Shown here: positions 48,874-63,000 of the stretch, in pieces
How the letters are laid out: each line of letters begins with the position of its first letter
Numbering within the stretch: the stretch's first letter is position 1
Origin: Pectinophora gossypiella
Taxonomy: Eukaryota; Arthropoda; Insecta; Lepidoptera; Gelechiidae
Length of the DNA: 64,000 nucleotides
Assembly: GCF_024362695.1 (NCBI RefSeq)
Contig: NC_065420.1
Location: 7,161,920 to 7,225,919, forward strand
Direction: 5' to 3'
Position numbers and translations under genes: made by a program
Notes under the pieces: generated by a model
The model's database searches: none
What the model was told of the DNA's origin: nothing
The model's input: only the letters and a program-made list of their open reading frames with translations

Positions 48874-49613
48874 TGTCATAAAACTTATAAAATATAAAAA
48901 AGTCAAGTCCGTCAACTGAAAATATGTAAGTTCTAATTGATTGCACAAATTTAATAAATACAATAAAATAATATACTAAACATGATTGAGATAGTTCAAC
49001 ATAATTTTCACCTCACTACTAAAGGCAAAACGGTATTTCACTACAAATTATTTACAATAAAACTTACAAACGTAGAAAACTAAGGCAAATGCATCGAGGA
49101 ACCACTAAAACCACAAATATTATATACAAATACACGTAGCATTCAGGTTTGTGCAACGTCGCAACTAGTGAGAACATCACTGAAATATGGCATCCAAACA
49201 TACGGCATACATTTGTTACTATGAAATAAATTCCATGGAATTTTCAATCATGTAGTTTACCGTAGAAAACTCCAATTACCAACAATGTATACCTCAATAA
49301 AAAAGTCTTTCTGTGCCAAAGGAACCATTACATTCCATGTATTAGCGCCGAATTAGGATCTTGACAAACATAATGAAACTAAATCGACTTAGGCCGGTAT
49401 AAACACCTTTACGTCAATTCAGTAGCATTGATTTTTGATGTTTCCTACCGCCTCAAGCCGCTATTTCGTCGATAAGTATTGCTTGCACCCTCAAATGTAA
49501 CATAAGTATAACTACTTACATGAGGAACAACTTCATACATAGTAACTCAATATATAGGTATTATAGTTACCATATCATAACCAATCCTTGACCAATGCGG
49601 CACACAATCGAGT

Positions 49614-49752
49614 CTAACGGTATTCCTCTATGAATCGTTTGCATGTGTGTACGAGGTCAATGAATTTGGGCCGTCGATTAGGGTCCAACTCCCAACAATC
49701 CTTCATCAGATGCCTGAAGATCTCCGCTGGACAACCCTCGGGGATTGGAAAG
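49614..49752 (-). CDS. hop: JAK last exon: end of JH1 and stop
   Basis: 139 nt. It encodes FPIPEGCPAEIFRHLM, DCWELDPNRRPKF and a last helix, then TAG. CW....RRP is the conserved end of a tyrosine kinase C-lobe. The loop between this exon and the previous one looks a few residues shorter than in other JAKs as remembered, so a tiny missed exon is possible. Confidence 0.9.
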
Positions 49753-52700
49753 CTGCAACAAGGAAGAAGGGTTCTTTATATACATCTGTGTGGCATAAGC
49801 CATTTCTACACAGGTCGATGGTTACAGAATTCTGCAGTTATATCTAATGCCTTTGAAATGTACCACCAATATATGAGTTAGGACTTTCTATTAAAACTAC
49901 ATAGTGACGTGTGAATTGGCGGCACGTCGACGTGGGCCTTGGTGAAGATCTCCCACACCATCACCACATCGCTATTGGAGCAACAACATATCATATTTTC
50001 AGTGTTTATGTGATGTTAGTACATACCAGCTGGCTCTATCAGTGACAGTCTTCATGTTCATGGGCGGCACTTCGACGTGGCCCTTGGTGAAGATTTCCCA
50101 CACCGTCACGCCGTACGACCACACGTCGCTCTTGGTCGAGAAGTTGAATGGCGGCACCGCCGACTCCGGTGCGTACCTGATTATGATGAAATAATATATT
50201 GATTATTAAACTCAATCAAAGACATATTAATAATGGTTATTTAAGTTATTTCACGGAAGATTAGCCCAGGAGTAGTTTGCGTACGGATCTAGGTGCTAGA
50301 CCCTCATACGAATGTAACAGCTCTTTCATTACTCAGTGAATTAGTCTGACTCATGATTTTATAAAGTACATCAAAAGCAATAATCTCATGTAATTTTAAC
50401 AGTAAATTAAGGGTATAACAAAGTCGCCACCAAAAGAGGTTTTACCGACTAAGTACTCATTATAAAGTAACTTTTTTCTTACCATTTAAAAGGCAGATGC
50501 CTGTCAGTCTTTAGTCTGTACTCGTCTTCCTCCCGCGGTATGATCCGCGCTAGTCCAAAATCTGATATCTTCACGTGATGTTTGTTCACCACTAGAATAT
50601 TGCGAGCGGCCAGGTCGCGATGCACCATGTTCTTCGCGGATATGTGGTCCATCCCCTGTTGAGAGAGATTCTATATATAGCAGCGAAAGGTCACTGACTG
50701 ATTCACTCACTCATCACGAAATCTCAGAAACTACAAGTACTAGGCGTCTCAATTTTTACATGGGGGTTCCTTTGAGAACGTAGATACTCACTAAGACGGG
50801 ATATTTAACTCCTAAGGGGAAAAAAGGGGTAGCAAAACTTGTACGAAACTTCTATAGTTTTAATAGTAGTGTTTGACGCGGACAAACCCACGGGTAGAGT
50901 TATATTATAGAACTGCCCTTCACAGGCGAAAGAGAAAAGAAAGGGGTCCTACCGAAAGTTGGAGATAACATCGAAAGAAGAAGAGTGTCATTTCCGTTCA
51001 ATGAAGCATCTCTAAGAATGCATGAATGTAAGACTTACACTAGCGATATCCTTGGCGAACTTGAGCAGGTTGTTGGTCTTGAGTCGGTCGCCCTGGTGCT
51101 TGAGGAAGAAGTTGAGCGAGCCCTCCTCCAAGTACTCCATCACGATCAACACGTCCATGCCGTCGCACGAGTAGCCCAGAATCTCTACTATGTTCACGTG
51201 CTGCAGCGACTATGGAGGAAAAGGATTGTCTATCATGTATATGAACATAAATGTATAATACATTTATTACGCGTTTTGCTTCCTGAATTTAACTTACAAA
51301 ACAACATGACAACAGAGTGCAATTGTGCTCGGCCGCTCCTTGACGACCACCTGAGACTCTTAGTTATATACGTCTTAAATCTAAAAAACCGAGTCAACCT
51401 ACCTTCATAAAATAGCGAGTTCGTTCTTGAAGTCGGCAAGTAGATTTCCGTTGCGTTCGGCCGCTTCTTGACGGCCACGTCACGCCGCAGAGGCTTTTGG
51501 TTATATTCGTCTTAAATCTACAAAATCAAGTCAACCTACCTTCATGATAGCGAGTTCGTTCTTGAAGTCGGCGAGTAGACTGCCGTTGCGCTCGGCCGCT
51601 TGTCTCGTGAGCTTCTTAACGGCCACCTCCCGCCGCTGTGACTCTTGGTTGTCGCGCTCCATCCAGCCTTTGTATACGTGACCGTAGTTGCCCTGTTGAC
51701 AAATTGATATATATTTTGTACAAATATACAACGATTTAATGGATTTGGTAGGAGAATCAGGCGTAGAATAAAACTAATCCAGAAAAATATCTGTAACAGA
51801 CCAGCATGTAACCATAAGGCCGTCTTTTGTACTACCTATCTAATTATAATAATGTTTGTTTTATGCAACATAGGATATAATAACGATAAGATTTATTGAT
51901 AGTGACTTACGCTGCCAATCCTCTTGGAGCACGTGACGAGGTATGTCTTCCCCTGTGAGACAATAGACTCCATAAGCCGCGGCGCGGACACGGCCTCTAT
52001 ATCGTCGGGGTCTAGTACGCCGCCCGCCGCGCCAGACGGCTCTTGACGTAACGTCGCTAGCGGGTTCACTGACCCCAGAGACATCGAACTGCCGTTGTAC
52101 TGTTGAAGATTAACATAACACATAACATAAATACACTATTGCGATAGTCAAAGGTACATCACAAGATGAACTAAGTACCCAGTAAGTCAGTAGTGAGTTT
52201 AGTATTTCCCTAAATACTTTGGTCAGAGAGCTCAACGAAGCGTGGGTACTTAGCTCACCCCCTGGTGAGCCGTATCGCCGTCATACAATTAAATAATATA
52301 AATCAGTCAGGTTTTGATTTGTATACTTTTGAAAGTGACTGTAAAAAAAAGGATGATGGATTTTGTTCTTATAGTACCTTCTCTACCCACGCATTAGAAT
52401 TCGAAAATTGACCATTACTAGTCGTGTAATACTATGGCGATACGGCATCGGACGGTGAACCAGTAACAAGCAAGACTGTTTCATAACCGTAACCATGTCC
52501 AAGGATAGCTTTCGTGTGGGTTGTGAGGTGGAATACCAACCTCATCAACCTTGGTGTCAGGGTTACTAGCGAGCCGCCAAAGGCCCCTGACATGGCTCAT
52601 GTAACGACTACATACTTACATCAGTAAGTAGTAACCGGAACGAACGGCTTAACGTGCCTTCCGAAGCACGGATCATCGTACTTTCGGACAATCAGGTGAT

Positions 52701-55700
52701 CAGCCTGCGTGATTTTTGTGATATGTACCCACCGGGATTCGAACTCAGGATCCACAACCACTAGACCACGAAGGTCGTTATGCCCATGAAACCATGCTTG
52801 TGCAACCCTAGTAGCATCCAGACTACTATTAGCACACTTACAGAATTATAATCAGTGCCGTTGGTAGATGGCGCGCTGCTGGTGACAGACACTAACGACT
52901 TGCTGCTCCCGGCGTCTTCGCTCGGCTCACTCGGGATAAACTGGTCACCTGTAATCAATCGCGGTATAAGCAACGAGATTGGACGACACACTGGATGAAG
53001 AGGAACATCGAAGTTATACGGAGCAATAAGAAATGAGACGTCAAGGACTGGATTTTTCGTCTCGGGGCTACATCTATACACACATACACAAATGCTGTCA
53101 GCTGTCAGGTCCCCATAAATATCATTAAAAACGAAAGTAAAGGTGTGTTGAAAATAAGAAGGTTCTTACTGTAATTTGGGTCCATTTCAGGTACAGGGTT
53201 AAACGGTAACGGGTCCTCGTAATCTGGATCGTCTGGTAGCTCATCTGCAAAGTTTCATTTTATATTAGAAAACAATATAATAAGTAATTTCATTAAAAAA
53301 ATGTAAATGCTAAATTGCTAAAGTTGTAATAGCGTGTTGGATGTGCACTATGCTTTCATATGCTTATGGAGACGTGTAAGAATATATGATGTTTATTTAT
53401 AAATAATAACCCTCCACGGACCACACAGTTGTTAGACTATGTTGAGATTTCCCTCTGTGTGTATGTGGACTTATTTAGTTATTAATATATCTATAGTGCA
53501 GTTTTCACTAACACAGTTGGCTCGACCATTGTAGACGGCGATACGGCTCACCACCCATCACGTTGCTCTAACAGAAAGCTCGGTGAGGTGTGGGTAGTTA
53601 CTTAGTCAATTTTGCGATGGATGTAATTCTGACTACGTCAATAGGGATATAGATGGTGAGCTTATGTTGGGGTTACACTGTAATGTTATATGTACTTTTA
53701 TAAATAAATAATAAATGTTATGTACCCCTGTGCAGCATGTGGTTCATGTCTCGCATGATCTCCTGCGGTCGCGGCGGGTCGGGCTGCCAACACGCGGACA
53801 CGATGCGCCACACCTCCACGGGGCACGCTTCTGGCCGCAGCAATCTGTCGCCGCGCTCGTAGCTCTGAGGGGTATACGTATTCGACGTTTCATCATCATC
53901 TTCCTAGCGTTATTCTGTGTTCACGGGGTCAGCTTACCTAACCTGAAGATTTGACAGCTCCGGCTTTTTACAGAAGCGACTGCCTGTCTGACCTTCCAAC
54001 CCGCCAAGGGAATACCAATCCAATACAGGTTAGATCACATCCGGAACGCATTTCTTGGGAATGTGGGTTTCCTAACGATGTTTTCCAATACGTGATAATA
54101 ATTTATGATCCCAACATGAATTCATAAACAAATTCGAAAATCTGTTTTAGGTCCGTGCTGGGATTTGAACCTGCGACCTCACGTTGAGAGTCAAAGGTTC
54201 TTCGAACTGGGTCCCTGGGGTAGCTGGACTATGTATACGACGTTTATAATCCGTAAAAAATAATTATCAATATTGCTGAATGTGTGTCTGCCTCGTGCCG
54301 AAGCCAATGTTCAAAGGTTCAAGGTACCGCTAAGAGTCGTTGAAGCCAAGAACATACTTTATCGATTAAAATTGAGAACTAGAAATCGCTTTTGAAATAT
54401 TTGGAAAAAAACACATTTCATACACCAATCTAAAAGATACGTAAGGTCTTGAATTGTTAATTTATAATTGTATTAGGTAATGTTTAATTTGTAATTATAA
54501 TATAAGTGAGTATCTAAGAGATAAGTTACTCACTAACCTTAGCAGTCATAAGTGGATTGGTGTCAGTTGGGGACTGTCCGTAAGAAAACACTTCCCACAG
54601 CGTCGTGGCGAAGGCCCAGATGTCGCCCACCACGGACCGCTTCGCCATGTTCATGTCGGGGAAGAACTCCACCGGCATCCAGTGCACGCTGGAACAAAAC
54701 AACTTTCTTAATATTTGAATGATTAATTTGGAATCCTGGAGGAACGGAACGTTTTTATTTTTAGTACTGTATAGGTATCCAGTTTTTATTTGATTGTTAA
54801 TATTTGGCCAATAGCTGTCCTGATATTATATGTTAAAGAAAAATTTTTTAACAAAAAAAACCGACTTCAAACGCAAAACTAAAAAGCAATAAATAAATTT
54901 ACTTCGCACAAAGTAATTAGTACGTATTTTCAATTAGTTAATTATTTTATAATTCTGAAGCCGGTGCCAAGGAAATGCTACAACGAAGTACCGATTCATA
55001 TATTTTTCAATACTGATTGTTTTGTAATTTTTTGTTTGACATTGTTTTGTAATTGCTTTGATATAGGTTGTTACATATGCCTACTATAAGACTATTGCCG
55101 ACGCAGCAAACCCTTCGTTAGCGTTAACATCTAGATTGAGGACAAGCGACGACACGTTCCGCAGACTCAATATTATTTCCCCACTATTTCGACATTTACT
55201 TTTTGATGTATAATTTTAGATTGTCACTACTTATTCTTGTATCGAACAAGTTAGGTTCTTTTAGTTTTAATTAATATAAGTTTAAATATTGTAATTTCAA
55301 TTACTGAAATTAAATAGTTTTATAAATCATTTCGGTTTTTTTTCGATCCTCCGGCAGCAGCCTACGTAATTGGCGCAGTCAGTAGGATACTCGCGGGTCA
55401 GTTCGCGAGCAAATTCAGGCGTATCTCACATCGAACACCGTGCTCCGGGCTGCCCGGGTGACTATCAAGCACCATCTCGAGTATTCAGAATCTACGTGAA
55501 GTCACAACGGAGGTTATCCAAGCATCGATAATGAAGAAGGGAACAGAGTGTAAATAATTAAGATTAAAATTAAGCCAAGAAAAGATGTAAGAAAAAGAAA
55601 AAGAAGAAAATTATATAAGTGAAGAAAAACGAGGTCAGAAAAAAAAGAAGAATAATTACTCCGCCGGTGCAGTATCTTATGGTTCGTCCCAGTCCTCCAG

Positions 55701-57037
55701 TGCATCCAGGTCTTCCAGGAATCCCAGAAGCGGGACACACCGATGGTTATGCAGTACGCCCTGAAGACTAATGTATATGCGCACCTCGCCATCCCCGAAG
55801 TCCACCAGGCACCCATGCTCGGGCAATAGACCACCTATCCACCGCTCCGCGTCGTAATAGGCCATGAATTTCCAACATCAGAACGGTAAATTCCTTTCCC
55901 GCCTAGGGCATTGGAAATGAAGCGCAGCGAGAACCACACAAGCCACTAAAGAAATGCACCAAAACCGAACATTGTGGGAACTTCGAGATGAAGCCACTTC
56001 AAATTACAAGTAACGACGAAAATATATGAAATGTTATCTAAGTTACTTGCAAGCAATTACTACGATACAGCCGTAATCTGACCGGGAAGAATCCAAGAAC
56101 CTAACATGATATCAAACCATCGATTCAACCAGGAACATCGATTCTCCGTGCAGGAAGCCCAGGTTATTACACCCTGAAAGAAGATAAGCCAAGAAAATGG
56201 TGACCAGCACTATTCTCGACGATAGTCTTCGAATAGGTGCTGTTCTGAGGGTGGAGATGTTACGTAACCGGTACCTTCGCCCGCCTGCTCACACCCGTAC
56301 GCCGTGACCAGCGTCGTTCCACGAGTTCAAGTCAGCATAATTAATGGAACAGCCAGCCTGCTGAGCCAGCGCCCGAACGCGATGCGCTGACGTCAATCAC
56401 GCCACCAAATTGTGACCTCGATTTAGCCATAATGTAAAATAGTTTTTAAGTAAAATTCAGTGTAGTCCTAACTTCGGACTCATTCGCACCTAGGTTAGTT
56501 AGGTTTAGCTGTAAATTTAAAATATAATTTCATTCTAAGTGATTCTAGTTTCTCTTCTTCACCCTCCGTCTGTCGCTCACTTAATTGGCGCAGTCAGTAG
56601 GATTCGAACCTACGCTCCCAAAGCAGCCTACGTAATTAGGTATTAAACAATATTGTGTGTACATAGTAATTTGATATTGTAGTAGGGTTGTTGTAGCATT
56701 TACTTGGCACCGACTTCAGAATTATAAAATAATTAACTAATTGAAAATACGTACTAATTACTTTGTGCGAAGTAAATTTATTTATTGCTTTTTAGTTTTG
56801 CGTTTGAAGTCGGTTTTTTTTGTTAAAAAATTTATTTTATTTTACGATTTTAAGTGATGGTTAGACCGAGCAAGGATGCAGACAGACAGATTTTCTGATT
56901 TATATTCATATAATAATATAATATATTATTAGTAGTGATCACAATTATTATTGATGAACATGTTTACACACACACACACTCACACACGCGCTAACGCACA
57001 CGAGCACACGCGCACGTACACACGCACACACACAGAC

Positions 57038-57069
<32 letters not shown>

Positions 57070-60000
57070 GCGCGCACACACACGCACACACACACATGTG
57101 TATGTGTACATACACACATGTGGTTGTCAGTGGAAGCTGCTATCATACACACTCACGCATACATATAGATACAGTAGATTTCGCGTGGTTCGCTCGCTGC
57201 TAAAGCAGCTCGCGTGTCCTGTTTATTCGAAACTGTCCCTCTTCGTATGGCGGCCATCTTGTTTTTCCGCCACTTTGTTCTTTTTCACCGGCGACAGAAT
57301 TTGACCAAGATTAAAATGGGTGTCGTGGAAACAAACAAAATCCAGGTGCAATAGGTTTGCCAGGCCGTAGGATGTCTCCCTGATTGGGAGCAGTTTTCAA
57401 AGATGACGTTCCGATCACACGCCTATACATCATTTTTACCCCCAAGACATTTTCTGGAAAAACAAAATTTTGTATGGCGGCCATCTTGTTTTTTCGCCAT
57501 TTTGTATTTTTTTCACCGGCCATTAAATTCAACCAAGATTTAAATAGGTTTCGTGAAAGAAAAATTGGTTCAGGTGTGATAGTTTCGCCAGGCCGTAGGG
57601 TGTCACCCTGATGCGGAGCAGTTTTCGAAAATCGGGAAGTATTTCCATACTTAACATGACGATCTGACCACAACCCCGATATACAGGGTGTAACGGAACG
57701 GGGGTATCAACCCGAAGTGTGCCTACTCTGTCACTATCTACAAATCACATGCGAGAGTATTGGCCGCCTAAATTCATATTTGCATTAGTTATGAGCAATT
57801 GAATTCCAGGTCTTCATGTAATAAATTCAAATTTGCACAACACTACGTAGCAATCAGCTGTTCAAGGTATTTAACTTTTGAGTGAACAGCTACCACCTCT
57901 TTTATTTATGCCTGCCCTAGTAAAGGGTAAACGTGCCAGTGATGGCCATATTAATCAATATTTTTTAAATTGTTTTGTTTCATCCTTGTGAGGCCAAGAT
58001 TTCCAGACACAATAGTTAAAAAAACAATGGGCATTGGTCCCGGTTACTGCTTACTGATGTAATAAGTAGTCGTTACATGAGCCATGTCAGGGGCATTTGG
58101 CGGCTCAATAATAACCCTCGCACCAGGATTGACGAGGTTGGTTATCCACCTCACAACCAATAGGATAGAACAAGATGTGAACATACATAAATCACGGCTT
58201 TATCCCTAATGGACCAGACAGAGCTACAAGTAATTACACATATCTAATATCACACTTACTGCGCTACTGAGATGGGCAGAGTCACTTTGTTGTACAAGTT
58301 TTGTCCAAAAATGTAGTCGATTACCTACATTAATAGTTGATAAAGAAATGTACTTTACAATGCATCTCGTCTCCTTGTGTAGTATGCTTTATTTTATGAT
58401 TACGTAATATCAGGCTCCCTTAACACCGTCATCCAGGTCAAATGGGCATCACACTAGCGGCGAATGCGTTCATGGCTAGCTAGGTACGGGACAGTTTCAT
58501 TAGAATACTTTCAGAGTTTTGCAGGCCCTAAACAACTACTACTACTCATACACAGTTACCACCAATCACTGACTAAGGTGTGCAAATACTAACACCTCAC
58601 TTTACAATGGATCAAAGGACACAGTGATTCAAGAGGTAACGACGCGGCGGACGAGTTGGCCAGAAGGGGAACGGGAGGTAACAGCCATCGGTCCGGAACC
58701 GATATTGCCGATCTCATTCGGACAGGTCCGCTCGCTGCTACGAACGAGAGCAGCCAACAAACACACCTTTTTTTGACGTGACTTATCGAAGTTTTGCCGC
58801 AAATGACATTAACTACTTGGCCGGACAAATGGGGAGCGCTGAAGGCTCTCACCCGGTACAACGTTTAAGACAACATGCCTGAGGGTGCCCAGTTGGGCGC
58901 GAACCTCGGCTCAGGGCGTCGTCTGAGAGGAAAAATATTTGAAAGAATTAAACGACCCTAGTAAGTCGATAGCGATAAGCGCTGATTGAGGGAAGTCGTC
59001 GACCACGCCGGCGGTGTCGGTATCGGGGTCCTGAAATGTTTGTTGTCGCGAGCTGATTGGCTGATTCTATGGCTAGAGTAATCGGGTCGTCGGGATCGTA
59101 TTACATACTTCGGACGCCGATGCTATTCAGTACCGTTCCTAAGCGGGATGTATTCGGAAGCCGCAACTACCAGGGGATTTGGTTGGTGCGGAGCAGAATC
59201 AAAAAAACTAATTTGAGCCATTGGGCAATGGTTGGCAGACTTAGGTCAATGTGCAGATTTTCATTGCGATGGAACCACGAACGATTTTGTATTTCCTGTA
59301 GACGGTGGATTTGAGAGAGACTCGCGTGAGCGAAAACTACCCCTGCATAGGTCATGATCGGACGGATGCAAGTCGTGTAGATTCCAAAGGGATAATTTAC
59401 TACGCTTGTTAAGGAGACAATGAACACGGCCCATTACAAACGTGGCGCGATCGCGCACACGTTTGATATGGGCCTTGAAAGTAAGACGTCTATCTAAGAC
59501 TACGCCGAGATATTTGACTTGCTCCTCCCAAGGGATCGGCTTGCCAGACATCTTGATGACTTAAGTTGACAGCGTGACCGTGACGTATTATAATAGCCCT
59601 TTGAAAAGTACACCGCTGCACTTTTCTCCGGGTTTACCTTGATTCTCCATTTGCGAAACTACTTGCCCAAGGCATTGGCGCGTTGGAGAATTCCGGTCAT
59701 CATAACTCGACCACGGCACGAAGAATAGATGGCTGTATCATCCGCAAATAAAGCTAGTTCGGTATTAGGGTATTTGGGAATGAACAAACACACCAGACTA
59801 TGAACCACCGTAAATAAATGCAGGCAGGCTAAGATGGCACTACCCAACATCAATAGTTGTCTCTCCAAAAGAATTCTAAATGTGAAGAGGTCTCCACTAA
59901 TACAGGTAACAGCTGCAGGTAGCAGGTGTAGCTGTGTGGTCACGGTGATATCAACAAACATCTGTTTACACTAGGTGTCACCGACAAGCCCCTGTGCAGA

Positions 60001-63000
60001 ACCTGCATGGACGAGACAGCGGCCCATGTGCTACTGGAGTGTGAAGGAGCCGCCAACTACCGGGTCCGGCACCTTGGCCAGACGGGGTGCCTCCCTGAGG
60101 CGACCGGCAACGTCAGAGGCTTCTTAGAATTCCTTGGGGATTTACAACATAGTAAAAGCAAAATAAATTTCTCAAGTACCGTTGTGACTGCCTACCCCTT
60201 AGTGATACGGGCGTGATATTATGTTAGTATGTTCTGATTACTTATGGCTCTGCCCACCCCATTAGGGATACGAGCAGCTGCAAGTGATTGTGTATCTTAT
60301 TAACGAGACATTAATGTTACGTTTACAACATAGTAAAGACAAAATCAATTTCTCAAGTACCTACCTAACATAACTTTACTTTTACTATGACATGGTAAAA
60401 GTAATCTTAAAATAAGTACTTTCGTACAATACAATAATACTTTATTGCGTACAAGGAATTAAAAACACATAACAGTATTTTTTTAAATCTTTCTATCGTG
60501 TGGGTTGTGAGGTGGATTACCAACCTCATCTACCCTGGTGTCAGGGTAACTATTGAGCCGCCAGAGGCCCCTGACATGACTCATGTAATAACTACTTTCT
60601 TACATGAGTAAGTAGTCACCGGGACCAACCGTGCCTTCCGAAGCACGGAATTGCAAATCGCATTGGGACAGTTAATGGGATTTATACCCTGTACCAGGAT
60701 GCCAGGGCTCGCGAATAGAAAAAGGCACGCTAGTGTTTCAAACTATCGATAGTTCAGTATCGATTATCGATCATAATCATTTTCAACTACGATTTTGATT
60801 GGTAGAAATAAAAAAATAGCTTTTCAAAAAATCTAAATCCATGGACTTTTGAGTTATTGAAATTCAGTTTAGACAATCAGCCCACTCAAAATAACCATAC
60901 TATCGGAGTGTAGCAATACTACTGACTGAGGGCAAAATTATCGATAGTTTGTTATTAATCCGCAACGATACTATCGATTGTATTGCACTTAGGTAATAAA
61001 ATCGAAAATGTTCCCACTTTCCGAGTTATCAATAGTCTTGCTATCGATCGACTCTCGGTCGGGATAGATTATCGATAGACATTTTTTGATCGGCAAGCCC
61101 TAGTGCACCCGAAATTCAAAATGGCGGTGCTGTTAAGGGGAAGTTATCATTAACCATGATAAAAAATATTTTTTTTTTTTTTGTATTTTTTTTCCTTCCT
61201 AAATTGTAGTCGTGTATTATCCAACAGTGAACAATAACATCACGCCTTTTTCCCATTGGAGTAGGCAGAGACTGCGGAATTTCACTTACCACTACACGCT
61301 CGTATCGCTACATGCCCGTACCAAACATACATACATAATATCACGCCTTTATCTCTTATGGGGCAGACAGAGCCACAAGTAATCATAACATAGGTACATA
61401 AATAATTATCATGCTCGTACCGCTAATGGGATGTTCTTGTGACTCTGCCCACCCCATTAGGGATACGGGCAGAGTGATAGTATGTCTTATTATTGACAGA
61501 TTAATTTCGCCTTCTGCTATTGCGCGGGATATTTGCGAAGAAACGTGGCAATTCTGTGTTAGTGCCAGAGTGTGAGCGCGGGTGATCCTTATTAGATAAA
61601 CGACTTTTTTACTTTTCTAGGTTCAAAGTAAAATACGTACCTACTTTCATAAAATACAATACATTCATTCATTCAAACAATACCATAAAAATATTTTATT
61701 GCGCACAAAGAAATAACACACCCTTAAGTACCAGGATACTAGAGCATTCGAAAGAGATAGAAACATGCACACGAAAGTAAACTGTCAAATTATTTGTCAG
61801 TGCTTGTTTACTATCTGTGGAGTGAAGTTCGAAATTTGGATTTGTTGTGATAACTGTGATCAGTGATAGTTCGAGGTGTCTTTGAGTAATGTAGGTTATT
61901 ATGAAATGATGATGTGTGTGGGTGCCGGCGATGGCAACTTAAGTGAAGCACGGAACTTGTATCAGCGATTCATAGAAGGTAGACCAGCTGATGAAGCCAG
62001 GCAACTGCCTTCACTGCATTGCTTCAGGAAAATGGTCAATCGCCTACTGCATTTAACGGGCTCTTTCCACGCGTCATCCGAGACTGGCCGCTCGGCGACC
62101 CGTGATCCGGAGTTTGAAGAAGCCGTACTAGCCGTGCAGCCAACCCAAGGACTACCACGCGAACCTTACCACATGCAACGTACGCCCGAGCTAATTCCTG
62201 CTGATTATTTACCTCGTGTGGCATTCTGAGAATGGTACCGAGTTCAAGTGGAAAGCTCACCAGACTTTGCTTCGAAAGTGTTGTGGACAGATGAAGCGGC
62301 AGGTCTGTGCATCGAACGGGGATGACGACATTTCGAACCTTTCTTGTAAAACGTAAGTCTAATTATTAATTACCTACCTACTTACCCACACTTTCACACT
62401 TTTTTTCCTATTTACTATTAAATTAAATACCTTACCTAAACAAGTAGGTAATTTTAACTTATTTTACACGTCATAAAATAATGTGAGAATAGTTGTCAAA
62501 GCAAAATGACTCCAATTATTAGATGCTTTAGTGTCATTCTTGTTTGTTACAGTCGCCGACGTGCCGCCGACTCGGATTGTTCCAATCGGCCGCCGACTCC
62601 TTTTGACGTTGCCGCCAAAGCCGCCGCCCGCTCGAATTTCGTACCTATCGCGGCCGTGCGAGCGCCGCGAGTACCAGGCGACCAGGACGCGCTAGGAGAT
62701 TTGTGTAGTGCCAATATTTGAGTGGATTAAGAACAGTGACCTCAATAGTGCTGTGCCGTGTTTTTTACATGCTGGAAATATTAAAATATTTTTTTAACTG
62801 AAATTGAAAAAAATATCAAAAGTGTTTTTTTTTAATTGAAATTTTGCAGATAAGATCTACATAAGGTATAGTTTTGTCCCCTTTCGGCTTGATACCCCCC
62901 TTCCGTTACACCCTGTATATTTTATATCCCGAGACATTTTCTGAAAAAACAAAATTGTGTATGGCGGCCATCTTGTTTTTCCGCCATTTTGTTTTTTTTT

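Larger units (their letters stand above)
44770..49600. other. non-coding AT-rich DNA upstream of the JAK stop on this coordinate scale
   Basis: The part nearest 49613 is expected to include the JAK 3' UTR. 47260-47650 is rich in ATTCGAAT/TCATTCGA repeats. No other gene is seen. Confidence 0.55.
57684..62915. mobile_element. TIR DNA transposon (Tc1/mariner-like) with nested retroelements
   Basis: About 36-bp inverted ends start CAGGGTGTAACGGAA (57684) and end with the inverse (62915), with two mismatches. TA is duplicated (57682-57683, 62916-62917). Comparison with the uninterrupted unit at 10781 confirms a TA duplication. The interior carries a decayed transposase (61900-62331) and later insertions: SINE fragments, two LINEs and a DRE-like motif cluster. 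It lies in the JAK intron. Confidence 0.75.

Noticed and set aside
58260..58324. A 65-bp minus-strand candidate exon with AG and GTAAGT, in phase with the JAK exon at 54688
   Set aside because: It lies inside the TIR transposon, the start phase does not match the exon at 63967, and 63967 joins 54688 directly with a more JAK-like protein. Probably chance.
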